From: Dipteris shenzhenensis
Lineage: Eukaryota > Polypodiophyta > Polypodiopsida > Gleicheniales
Length of the DNA stretch: 64,000 bases
Strand: one strand, 5' to 3'
Assembly: GCA_047967505.1 (NCBI GenBank)
Contig: CM106539.1
Made by a program: the position numbers and the translations under genes. Positions within the stretch are counted from its first letter, which is position 1. Each line of letters opens with the position of its first letter. This document shows, piece by piece, positions 38,701 through 50,000 of this stretch. The notes below the pieces were generated by a model. That model had not been told where the DNA came from, did no database searches, and saw only the letters and a list, made by a program, of their open reading frames with translations.

Positions 38701-40615
38701 TTGGGAGATTTTGGCTAGCATTTCCTCTTGGCACATTTGGAGAGCCAGATGTACTGAGGCCTTGGATGGCTACCAGATACACCCATTACAGGTGTTCACG
38801 GGTATTTGGACTGACACGGTTCACACTTTGATAGCCATATGGGCTAGCATGCAGGGTTCTTCATGGGCAGCCTCTTCTAGAAGGACTATTTTTCTTCGAG
38901 TTTGGAGGGGTTCTCCCTTTTTCTCGGAGGTTTCTATCGGATTGAGATGGCACTATCAGCCTCAATCCTTTCTTTATGGCTCTTGAGCTTTTCGTGCATT
39001 GCATGATGTATCCCGTATGGAGCTTGCTCTAACGGTTTTTCTTTAATACTTAATAGGAGTCCTTTATGCACAAAAAAAAAAAAAAAAACATGAGACTCAC
39101 AAAAGGACTGTAGTGCGTCTAGGTGTCTCTGGAGCCCCTTTGTTGAGGAAGACAAGAGAGCCATGCCATCTGCATAGATCAATATCTAGATCAGCGTGTC
39201 CGCAAGAGAGCAACCTACACCCCCTTGTGTTTGCATCACCGTCTCAGGCTCGTCAATGTAGAAGCCAAACAAGGTAGGTGACAAAGGACACCCTTGTTTG
39301 ACCCCGATGGTGCTCATGATCTCATTTGTCCACCCGGATCTTGTCCAAACCCTGCGTGAAACTCTCTCATAAAGTGCCATGACAGCCCAAATGATTTCTT
39401 GGTCATAACCCAAGTCCTGTAGGGGTCGTATGAGGCGGGCTCTCAGAACCGTGTCAAATGCCTTGCGGAAATCCACAAAGCAACAATAAACCCTCTGCTT
39501 TCGTGACCTCACCTCCTCGATGATACATTTGAGCATGAGAATGTGGTCCATGGTTTCATGATCACGTCGGAATCCGGCCTGTCCTACTGCTCTAAGTCCT
39601 GGACACTCTGCAAGTCTGCTAACCTCAGAGTCAAGTATTGATGCATAAATCTTGGACATGACATGTCCAATCATAATGGTCCTGTAGTTCTCCGGGCTCA
39701 TTGGATCCCCTGCCTTGTGGATGGGTGAGATAGTGTTAATGGTCCAAGTGTGTGGAAACCCCAAACAAACAGCTTCATTAAAAAGCTTTGTTAAGATCGG
39801 GGCTAGGAGGTTAATCCCATATGCAATGAACTCATGATACTTCGCTCGGCCATTATGAAGTTTCATTATGGCATCCTTTACCCCTCCTCTAGTGAAGAGG
39901 GTGCAGGATGTGGGGCGAGGCATGTGTGAGAGATTAGGGACTAGCTTATTTGGGATCTCATAAAGTGTGCATGCATAATCAAACCAGATCTGAGTGTCAA
40001 TGAGTAGCGGAGGGGACCGTCCTTCTAGAAATCTCCGCCAGAAGTCCTTAGAGTTGTTACTAAACAAAATGTTCAATAGCTCCTCCTCGTTCCGACGAAT
40101 GAAGTCTAGTTTCTTCTTCAGTAGCTCCTCCTCGTTCCGACGAACGAAGTCTAGTTTCTTCCTCTGTACCAGTCTATGGTTTCGCGTAGCGTATTTGGTG
40201 TACTCGGAAGAGTGTTTTTGGTTTCGAATTTGAGTTGATGGCGTAAAGCCTTACACTCATCATCGTACCAACTATTACAGGGTACGGTTCCAGGGGGTGG
40301 TGGGCGGGTGGAGTAGGTGGTGTGGGGGAAAGCGTGAATGGCAGCCTCGTGTAGTGAGTGGGTGACAAGGGCAGCACGATCCTCTTAAAGGGGTATGAAG
40401 TCAATATAAGTGAGAAGTATGTACAGACAGCCAGAGTAAGAAGGTGAATGATCTTGATCAAAGCGTATATTGTGGTAGGTGGAGTAAGAACTGAGTGGGG
40501 TGGAAGGTGCTATGCGAAGGGGGGTGGAAGAGAGATGTATTACCGTCTTTGAGAGGCCTTGCGGGCCTATGAGACAAAGTACAATAAAAAACATAACCCA
40601 TACAAGCCACTGTGG

Positions 40616-40650
<35 letters not shown>

Positions 40651-40727
40651 TATTATCGTCTTCGGGAGGCCTCGCGGGCCTATGAGACAAAGTACAATAA
40701 AAAACATACCCATACAAGCCACTGTGG

Positions 40728-40772
<45 letters not shown>

Positions 40773-40851
40773 TATTACCGTCTTCGGGAGGCCTCGCGGG
40801 CCTATGAGACAAAGTACAATAAAAAACATAACCCATACAAGCCACTGGGCT

Positions 40852-40893
<42 letters not shown>

Positions 40894-43341
40894 TATTAAC
40901 ATCTGCAGAAGGCCTCGTGGGCCTAGCCTCAATGGGCTGGAGCAAAGGGCGTGCTAAGGCCCTTGCTGAGGCTAAACCGATAAAGTGCTAAACTGCTAAA
41001 ACTGATCTATAGAGCTCAATAGCTCGAGTAAAATCAGATATAATCCAGAGACTAGATACCAGATGAGAGCCGAGGTATGCTGAGAGCTGAGACTCAGGCT
41101 TAGAAGCTGAAGCCCGGCACCGTGGTGGTTCATCTGTGAGTGGCGAAAATGTCTTGGATATGCGTCTGTCAGGCTGTCTCATGCTGTGGTGGTGGAGGAG
41201 GGCGTGGTCTCCTCGATCTGTGAACCTGTTGGGCTATGTTCAGAGTGGCCCCTCATCTTGGGCAGTTTCCCTTGAGGAAAGCTGTGATAGGATGGATCTC
41301 AATAAAGTGTGTCACTCTTCGTGCCGCAGGTGGTCTCTGCGTCCCCTCTCAATATAATCCAGGCCACACACATGTCAACTATCTCCTCCACCTCCATCCT
41401 GCTATGTTCTGGGGCTGACTCAAATGCATAGAAGTCTGTGATGTGTCTGATCGCCTCCTGCTGCTCTCTAATCTGTTGTAGTAGGGTCTCCGTGTGTTGG
41501 TGCATCTCAAGTAGATATAGGCCAATGCAAACCTAGCATGGAAGTGGATTAGTCGTGAGAGTTGGTTGAATACGCTCCCCTCTTGGTAGAGGCAATAGTA
41601 TCGTCCCCTGATCTCATAATAGGCTGGGCAGGCACATAGAAAATGAGATGAAATGCTTGTATTAAAGTTCAGGAGAGACCCATTAGGATCTATGGGACTA
41701 GAAAAATAGCAATTACAAAATACAAGGTCAAGAGAGTTCTAGACATAACTCCGCTGGACAAGAAAAACAACATCAATCTACAGTAGGGGAAGTAAATCCA
41801 CCCAACTGAGTCTAAAGCCACTAAGACAATGAAACAAAACCACAATCATGTAGAAATTAAAATGAGAAAACTAGTAACAAGTGGTCTTGGAGAGGGCTGC
41901 CGACCCATACGAGATTGAAACTGCACTATGTTGTGTTGTTAGAGGATGAGTTTGGGAATGTTCCTGGATTCATCTAGGTATATGCATACCCATCCGAGCC
42001 ACCCAGTCTTCGATGAAAGACTATAGCGGGTCACTGGGAAGCCCCTGGTGGTCAGTGCTCGCTCCTATATGATAGTAGTGTCTTCCTTTGCGTTGTCACT
42101 TGGATCAATGTAGCCCCAACCTGTCGTGCTAGCAAGGAGCAAAAGGTCATCAGATCCTGTGGTATCACTATTTGCATATCCTGTGCCAATCAGATCGCCA
42201 AGTATCCTTGGCACTGCCATATAAAGTGATACTCATTCTCTATCAAACTGTCCTTACAGATTTTAGAGAGCCTCCCTTGTTGGGGGTGTGTTCATCTATT
42301 GGGGTCTACCTCTAGGTCATGGGAGCTGACTCTAAATCTGCAAATAGCCTGTTTCTTTTACACGGAGATACTGTCCTTGAGGACTGTTGCTCATTGTATG
42401 CTAACATGGGGTTGGGCTCTTTCTTGTAAAACTCCATTTTCCAATTAGGTTCTCAAAACAAAGTGTCCACCTTTTTTCTGCAAAAAGTCCCTTATGGTCC
42501 CTTTCTTCTCAGGTAAATCTTGGCTTGAGACTTCCTACAACCAGCTATGTGCCTGTTTGAACCATCTTTTTCTCTTGTTGCTTCCATCACTTTTTAAGGG
42601 ATTCTATTGCTATCCACTTTTTAAGTTTGACCATATAAGAGATCAAGAGACATATTGCGTCACCCTCAAGAGGCAGCATTCCGGTTTTTGCTAAAATCAT
42701 TGGATAGGGAATTTGCACCCTTACCCCTAGCTCTTCTTTAAGGAAGATTTTCCGGATTCTCTCATTCTTCTCCACATTTGTTTTGCTAGATTTGTGCCCC
42801 ATACTTGACATCCATACAAGATCACTTGCTGCATTAGAGTGTGGAAAAGGAATTTCCTCATACTCCAATTCTAGACATTTGATTTCCTGCATTTGTTTTT
42901 GTAAGCTGAACAAAGCTTTTGTGCCCGCATATGCATGCCTGAGAAAGAAAGAAGGAAATTTAAAAGTCTTTCAAAGACTGAAGGGGCTATGAGACTAAAA
43001 GAACATAATACACTGAGCTGAAAGGGTGGAGCCTCTAAGCGTGCATCAACACCCATGACGAATGCAAAAGAGCTGTGATCATAGAGATACCAATAAACAA
43101 AGAGAATCTCTGAGCTGATGGAGAGGATGGGGGCTGGCGGCACCGCAATGGTCATCTGGAAGTTAGTGGAGGCGTAAAACCATGGAGGGGGTCAGTGATG
43201 TATGAGACTGCGGTCGCATAAAGCTTGTGATATAGCACTGATGGCCGTCAGTGTGTGTTTCTTCCACAGTGGTCTCCTAGCTATGGCCTTGTGAGACGGA
43301 CAAGTGCCACTGTCACTCCCACCGGCCACGCATGCCTTTGC

Positions 43342-43375
<34 letters not shown>

Positions 43376-46300
43376 GTCCACGGGAGGGCTCACGGGCCTA
43401 TGGAGTTTTAAGGTCAAGAGAAATATAGATTTCAATTGCTAAATTTATTAAAAACCTTCTCATCGTATCTTCTAACATTAAAACAAAGAAAAACTAACTT
43501 GGTGATGACATGTGGCAAGAAAAAATTTTCTACAAGCAAAGTTTTACAAACCAAGCTTAAACATGCGTAGGCCATAATAATGGGGGTAACATTAAAATTC
43601 CATGTTTATTAAAGGTTCTGTTTGTGTGTGTATGTGTGCATGAGTGCATGTTTGCACATGCATGCGTACGAGATGCCTACATTGATGTGTATGTGCATGC
43701 GCATTCCGTGTGCATGTGCGAATGCATGCACACATTTGTGCATGTATGCATGCGTAGATGCATCTGTGTGTGTGTGCGCGCACGTGCGCATGGGAGAGAG
43801 ACACTCATGTATGACCAATTTCCATTTTCATCTAAATACCCTTACACATTTTCCACAATCCTCATCACATATTCACAAAGTACACAGAAAAGTGAACTCA
43901 TACAAGCCTCAGTGGGCTGAAGCAAAGGGTACGCTAGGACCCTTGCTGAGTATTAATGTATGCTAATAGAATCATAATCATAGAGGAAAAAGTTAACTAC
44001 AATTGCAGAGTGGGCCATATCAATAAATCAATCTATCCAGGTGCTGGGACAAAACCGAAGCCTGGTACAGTGATGGCTCTATGGTGGGTTGCGAAGATGT
44101 CTCGTATCTGCGTCTGTCGAGTTGTCTTGCGCTGTGGTGGGGGGACGCGGTCTCCTCGCTCTCTGGACTCTCTGGGCTACGTCTAGGGTGACCCCTCGTC
44201 TCTGTCAGTCTCCCTTGAGGAAAGTTGTGATAGGTTGGACCTCAATAGAGTGTATCCTGGGGGCTCTTGGTCGCACACGTGGCCTCTGTGCCCATCTCTT
44301 GGTGGTACTGTGCCGGCTGCTCATCCAGACTGCTCTCATGTCAGCTAGCTCCTCCTCCTCCACTACCCTATGTCCGGGGGTTGACTCAAATGTATAGAAC
44401 TCTGTGACGTGTCGCTGTGCCCGGTCACCCTCTATGTCCTGTGGTGGTCTGACCATCCCCTACTGCTCTCTGATCTATTGTAGAAGCGTCTCCCTGTGTC
44501 GCCGCATCTCCATCAGATAAAGCCCGATACAAACTTGGTCATGGAAATGGATCAGTCGTGACAAAGGACCGAAGCCACTCCCCTCTAGGTAGACAGTGTT
44601 AGCGTCCTCGAATCTTGTAGTAGGCTGGGCAAACACAAAGAAAATCCTCCTCTGTCTCAACCGCCCCCAGCGTACATAGCGTGCAGACCCGTTGCTCTTT
44701 GGGTATACTCGTTGCTCTCTCTGCCTCGATCCTTAGTTGGTGGGACGAAACCTGCATCTGACCAATGGCAATCCTCAGTGCATGGGAGACTCCTCTATCC
44801 TTGAGATACTGGGGTCTAATAATGAATCCCTCCTTTGATACTCTCAGGAAGTGGTCGCGATAAAGCTGGGTCTTGGTGGGGAGCTCCTGGTCCTTCTCCC
44901 CAAGTTCGGGATGTGTGAAGCTGGAGGAGGTCTAACCATATGATACAGTTGATCTCATCTCGCGGGATCGACTCAAGAGGTGCATCCATGCTGTATTGGA
45001 AGGGGGGAAGCCTGTCCATCTAGATACCGTGCTTGGCAAGCCATGTAGATATGCGTGCATACCATGTGTATGCCCCGCTCTCTTCAAGTCGTCTCGATGA
45101 CTCTAGGGCCAACCTCGAAAGTCTCCAATGGGGTAAGTCCCAGACTCTGTGGATGAAAGTCACTATCTGAAAGATGGCATCAACCTGGAGAGGTGTCATG
45201 GCGAACTCTGCCTGTACTATCTCATGTGGAACTGAGGGCTTACATTGGATCAATCCTGGATCCTATCGTCACCTGTAGCTGCTCGAAGCTCCTCCAATCT
45301 GTCCTCGGAAGATCGCACCCCCAGAAAGGTGCTGCATACATGACAGTCAGCCGCACTAGTGTGTCGAAAAGCTAGCCCTTCATTGGTGGATCTTGGAAGT
45401 GCGCTTGGAAACACTGCCGCTCTAGTCTAGTTAAAGCACCACGCCCTCGTGTGAGCCGTGCCTAGGCTGCGTGTTTCATCGTGAAGATGGGTCCTATGAA
45501 GACTGCTCCCAAATATGTGTATGACTGCACTATCTCCACTGGTTCACCACGATAGGTGAAAGTAAGTCAGTGAGTCACTGCTTGTGAGGTGTTGAAGATC
45601 ATAACCTTAGTTTTCCCAAGGTTGACCGTCAGATCTCTCTCTCTGCAAAACACCTCGAAAGCCTCCAGATCTCTTTGCAGCCCCTCCGCTGAAGAGGATA
45701 TAAGGACTATATCATCAGCATATAACAATATCTGTATGAGGAGATTCCCTAGTAATGAGCCCTCGCCACCTAGGCGATCTATGAAAGATGTGATCTCATC
45801 AATGTAGAGTCCAAAGAGAGTTGGTGAGAGAGGGCAGCCCTACTTCACCCCAATGGTGCTCTCAACCCAATCCAATAGACCACTTGGGGCATGGACCCTG
45901 CCTCTGAGTGACTCATATAAGCTCATCACACCCCAAATCAGCATATGTGGGATCTGCATCTCCTGTAGTCTTTTGATCATGCGGGATCGTGGAATAGTGT
46001 CGAAGGCCTTTCGAAAGTCTACGAAGCATGTGTAGACACTCTGATGTCTGGACTTTGCCTCCTCAATGATAGCCCTCAGAGTGAAAATGTGGTCTAGAGT
46101 AGAGTGCTGCCTCTTGAATCTTGCCTACCCTAGTCCTCGTTGCCCCCGTGCCTCGGTATGAGTGCTGATCTCTCTCTCTCTCTCTAGTATCGATCCATAG
46201 ATCTTGGCCAGTGCGTGGCCAATCATGAGGGTGCAATAGTTCCCGGTGTCCATGAGGTCTCCTGCTTTGTGTATTGGTACGATAGTAGTGGTGCTCCATG

Positions 46301-46664
46301 CTGGTGGGAAGCTGTGACAAACTGCAAGGTTAAACATATGTGCAAGGATCAGTGCTAGGACCTCCTACTCATGTGCGAAGTGCTCTGTCCGAAGGCCTTC
46401 GTGATCTTGTGCTTTCCGGTTGTGGAGCCGACAAAGTGCAGCCTGCACATTCTGCGTAGTGAATAGATGACAGATAGTGGGCCTGGGCATAGAGGCCTGC
46501 GTAGTGAATAGATGACAGGTAGTGGGCCTGGGCATAGAGGACATGTTTGGCGGTGTCTGCCTTGGGACATCATATAAGGAGCATGCATAAGTGTGCCACA
46601 TGCTCGGATCGGTGATGGGGATGGGTGGCTTCCCCTCCGCGAGGAATCCTTACCCAGTGGGGGG

Positions 46665-46703
<39 letters not shown>

Positions 46704-46946
46704 AAGCCTTCGAAAGACCAAATGGTCTATGAGATTGAAAGAACTTGATACAACAAGCTGAAGGGGAAGTGGGCATCAGCACCCATGAGGAATACCAAGC
46801 AAAAGCCAGAAACATAACGATACCGATACATAAAGAGAAATCCCTGGACTTATGGAGAAGATGGGGGGCTGGCGATACTGTGATGGTCACCTAGAAGTCA
46901 AGCTTGAGAGAGAGAGAGAGAGAGAGAGAGTCACCTGGAAGTCAAG

Positions 46947-46981
<35 letters not shown>

Positions 46982-47020
46982 CGCATGTGTGCACATGTCT
47001 GCGCTGAAAGTTTCCAACCT

Positions 47021-47060
<40 letters not shown>

Positions 47061-50000
47061 GAGAGAGAGATGCACGCATGTGCGCACATGTCTGCGCAGA
47101 AAGTTTCCAACCTTACATATTCTGGCGAGCAATGTGTTGTAATATGACAATAAAGAGGTAGAAAGTAGCAGTTTTAGAACTCTTACTCTACCGATTGTTA
47201 TCCTAATAACAGTGCTGCATAGCTGCAGCAACCAACTCTATAGAAGATGGGGACTTATTGGATGTGGGAATATCTAGCTAGAAGAATCATGGAATGGGAT
47301 CTTATACAGCACCTTTTGATTCGAGAAGAGTGGCTTCTCGAAGAGCACGGTAGAGAGAAAGTTGTAGGCCGTTTACAGGGAGAGTCACTGTCTATCGCCG
47401 GCCTACAAAACACCGAGTCATAACTTTACCTTGGAATGAATTGAAACGCCTACTCAATAATTTTCTCAATAACCTATTACCTCTTAATGGTAACAATTGT
47501 ATTTTTACTGTCTCAAAGGTACATGGGTATGCTGGAGGTGTGGGTTTCCACTGTTGAGATCATGTACGACTTGTGACAGAGACCCTAAAAGTCTCAAGTG
47601 GCATTTACGGTTAGTTGAGAATGGACATGCCAGCTCTTGAACAGAAGCTGCGACAGCAACACATGGGTTAAGAATTTCATTTCAGAGTCTATAGGCAGGA
47701 TCGGGGCAAGGTTCTGTGTATAATTGCTGGGAAAGTTTTTGATATTTTATTTTAAGCTCTCAATTATGCTGGAATACTGCATGAGGTAAACTATTTTACC
47801 ATCTAGCTATGTGGGTTATGAGAGAGCTAAGCTAATGCTGCCATTTGTCTCGAGGCATTTTGTAAAGCTTTTGGGATTCCCGAGGCATGTGCTTATACAA
47901 CATGTCAATGGATGATAGCAGAAATGGTCTGGCACATTGAGGTTTAAGGATGACTTGGACCTTTGCACAGCTGATGTCTCACTGGTTGCATCATATTGGC
48001 CATCCTGTGGTTTTTGATTTTTATACAGAGTATTATGAAAATATATCTCAAAAACCATTTTCATTGTGTATGAGACCACACATATTGTTTCCCATTTGTT
48101 ATCATGAGACCACACATATTGTTTCCCATTTGTTATCCCGGGGAGTGATGACTGCACATAAAGCTTCCCTAGTTTGGTTTTAGCTTTGTTTAGGATTGTG
48201 TTTGTCTGATTTGAACATTAGTTTGGCTATTGTTTCAATTCTTTCTGTAAAAATAGATGTAAGGAGCCCTGTTAGCAATGACTTTGTTAAAACCAAGGCG
48301 AACATGCTGTCAACTTGTCTGTTGGTTTTCATCTTGCAGGGTTCAAGTTTTGGACAGTTTTTTAGGGAGTATCTGGAACCAATCAAACTCAACGATGTTC
48401 CTGTATGATTTCAAATCCCATGGGGGAGTTTATCTATCTTAGTTTGGAGTTTCCATTTTTTATTTTTGTAGAGTAACTTGAAGCGTAAAACAGCATGCTA
48501 TAAAATGTGTTGTGGTATAGGCTTCACATATGAATATCAGAAAGCTTCATATCTACATCATGTCACATCAACTAACTGTTAATATTTGGTCAGAATTTTC
48601 CCTAGTAGATATAAATTATATGGTTTTATGAACAGCGACAGAATCAGAACAAAGACCTCTGTATCTGGCAATCTGCATGACTTTATCTTTGCTAGCTCTA
48701 GAGTTTTGAAAGAAAGAAAGAAAGTCTATTAACATCCCCGCAGGAGACCAAAAGGTCTATGGGACAGTAGAAAATCCATTCTAATACAACAGCTTAGGGA
48801 GGGCGTAGGGGAGCTCCCAAGAAGTGCATAAAGCAACTCCAGTTATTAAGAGTACCGAAATTATATCCTGAAAAAAAACGTATAATCGCCCATACATCAT
48901 TTTAAGACTGAGAGTCTTTTGGTTTTGATTTAAACTCCTTAATGAGTGCTATTCCTCCACGGTACAGGCAGCCTTAACCGTGGCTAATTCTGTTGCTTTA
49001 TCCTTCAGTTGAGCTCTTGTAAGCTCCTCAGCTATCCATAACTTGGTTCCTTTCAGCTTGTACGACTGTTGAGTCTTAAATCTCGTGAGTTAAATGTAAT
49101 AACAGCATGACCTTTACAATGATTAAATGCAGACTAAAAACAAAGGGGTTTATAACTTGATTGATTGCGTATGGGCATGTCTTTAAAATCATGTGTGTAT
49201 ATGATGATCAACACCCTTCTTTGGGTGCTGAAGTTGGTTGGCATGTCCTGTTAGCTAGTCCCACTAATATTTGGTGAGTTCATGGTTCATAAGCTTGGGG
49301 GTCGCTTTCGTGAGCTTAAAAATTACTGCTTTGTTTGCTTTCCTCCAAGCTCTGTGGGCATTTTCATGTATCCTGTGAAATCCATGCACTCTATCCTGAG
49401 CATTTTTTAAGGACAAGTTAATGATTCTTTGAAGCTTGTTTTCTGCGTTTATATGTTTATCCTGTCATTTTCTAATATTTTCATCTTGAGTTTGGTCATT
49501 GGTATCATGATAACAATGCTCACCATTAACTGAAATGCTGTTAGGTCAATTGGATGGCAAAGGATTTAACCTACCTCATTGAGGTATGTTTCTGAATAAT
49601 ATCATCAGAACCTCTGCCATGTACGATTTGGTTCATGTTGAGCATCTGCTTAATTTTTAAAGCTGCTGCAGAAAAATTATGATCATAGCTTCGGTGAACT
49701 AGTATCCAAGGCCATCCCCATCTCTGGTCCTAATGTTGTTGAGAAGGCTTACAACATTGAGGGAGACGTCAGAATTGAATATGCCGATCAAAGAACTTTT
49801 GAAAGCCTTGCAAGACAGTTTGGTGTCTTTCAAGAGTGGAAGGTACTATTCACTTACAAAACTAAGCATCCTTTTTCATTACCTCTTAACATGCTAGGTT
49901 GCATCGATTTTGATGTAAATACTTCTCATTGAGCCTAATATGGTATTATCTGCAGGATGGTGTGCCAAGAACTGCGTACAAGGGAGTGGTTGTGTTTAGG

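Larger units (their letters stand above)
32681..40510 (-). mobile_element. LINE B, split by insertion of LINE A2
   Basis: Minus strand, in order: linker and RT N-terminal half (40510-39186), YADG segment (39182-39097), then, across A2, the rest of ORF2 (34467-33087), a 3' UTR with VDARLVAP (33086-32728) and a (CT)n tail (32727-32681). Joining the flanks at the 8-bp duplication catgagac restores the order CESH to [12 protein letters not shown]. It is 5'-truncated in the endonuclease. Confidence 0.88.
14345..48339 (+). other. 34-kb GnTI intron filled with nested retroelements
   Basis: The intron is 33,995 bp, phase 0, with GTATGC and TCTTGCAG ends. Protein continuity (TYNFG to GSSFGQFF) fixes both ends. 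Most of the interior from 15132 to about 47110 is LINE or gypsy sequence. The stretches 14400-14590, 14661-15131 and about 47120-48339 contain nothing I recognise. Confidence 0.93.

Noticed and set aside
40520-40930. CRISPR-like or satellite array from evenly spaced repeats
   Set aside because: The spacers are (GA)n and the repeats are LINE 3' ends found singly elsewhere in the window.
43592-43966. His/Cys/Ala-rich frames on both strands
   Set aside because: They result from the TG/CATG-rich tract and show no conserved domain.
48180-48408. Short frames on both strands over GnTI exon g
   Set aside because: They extend from the real 63-bp exon into intron sequence; the splice sites define the true boundaries.
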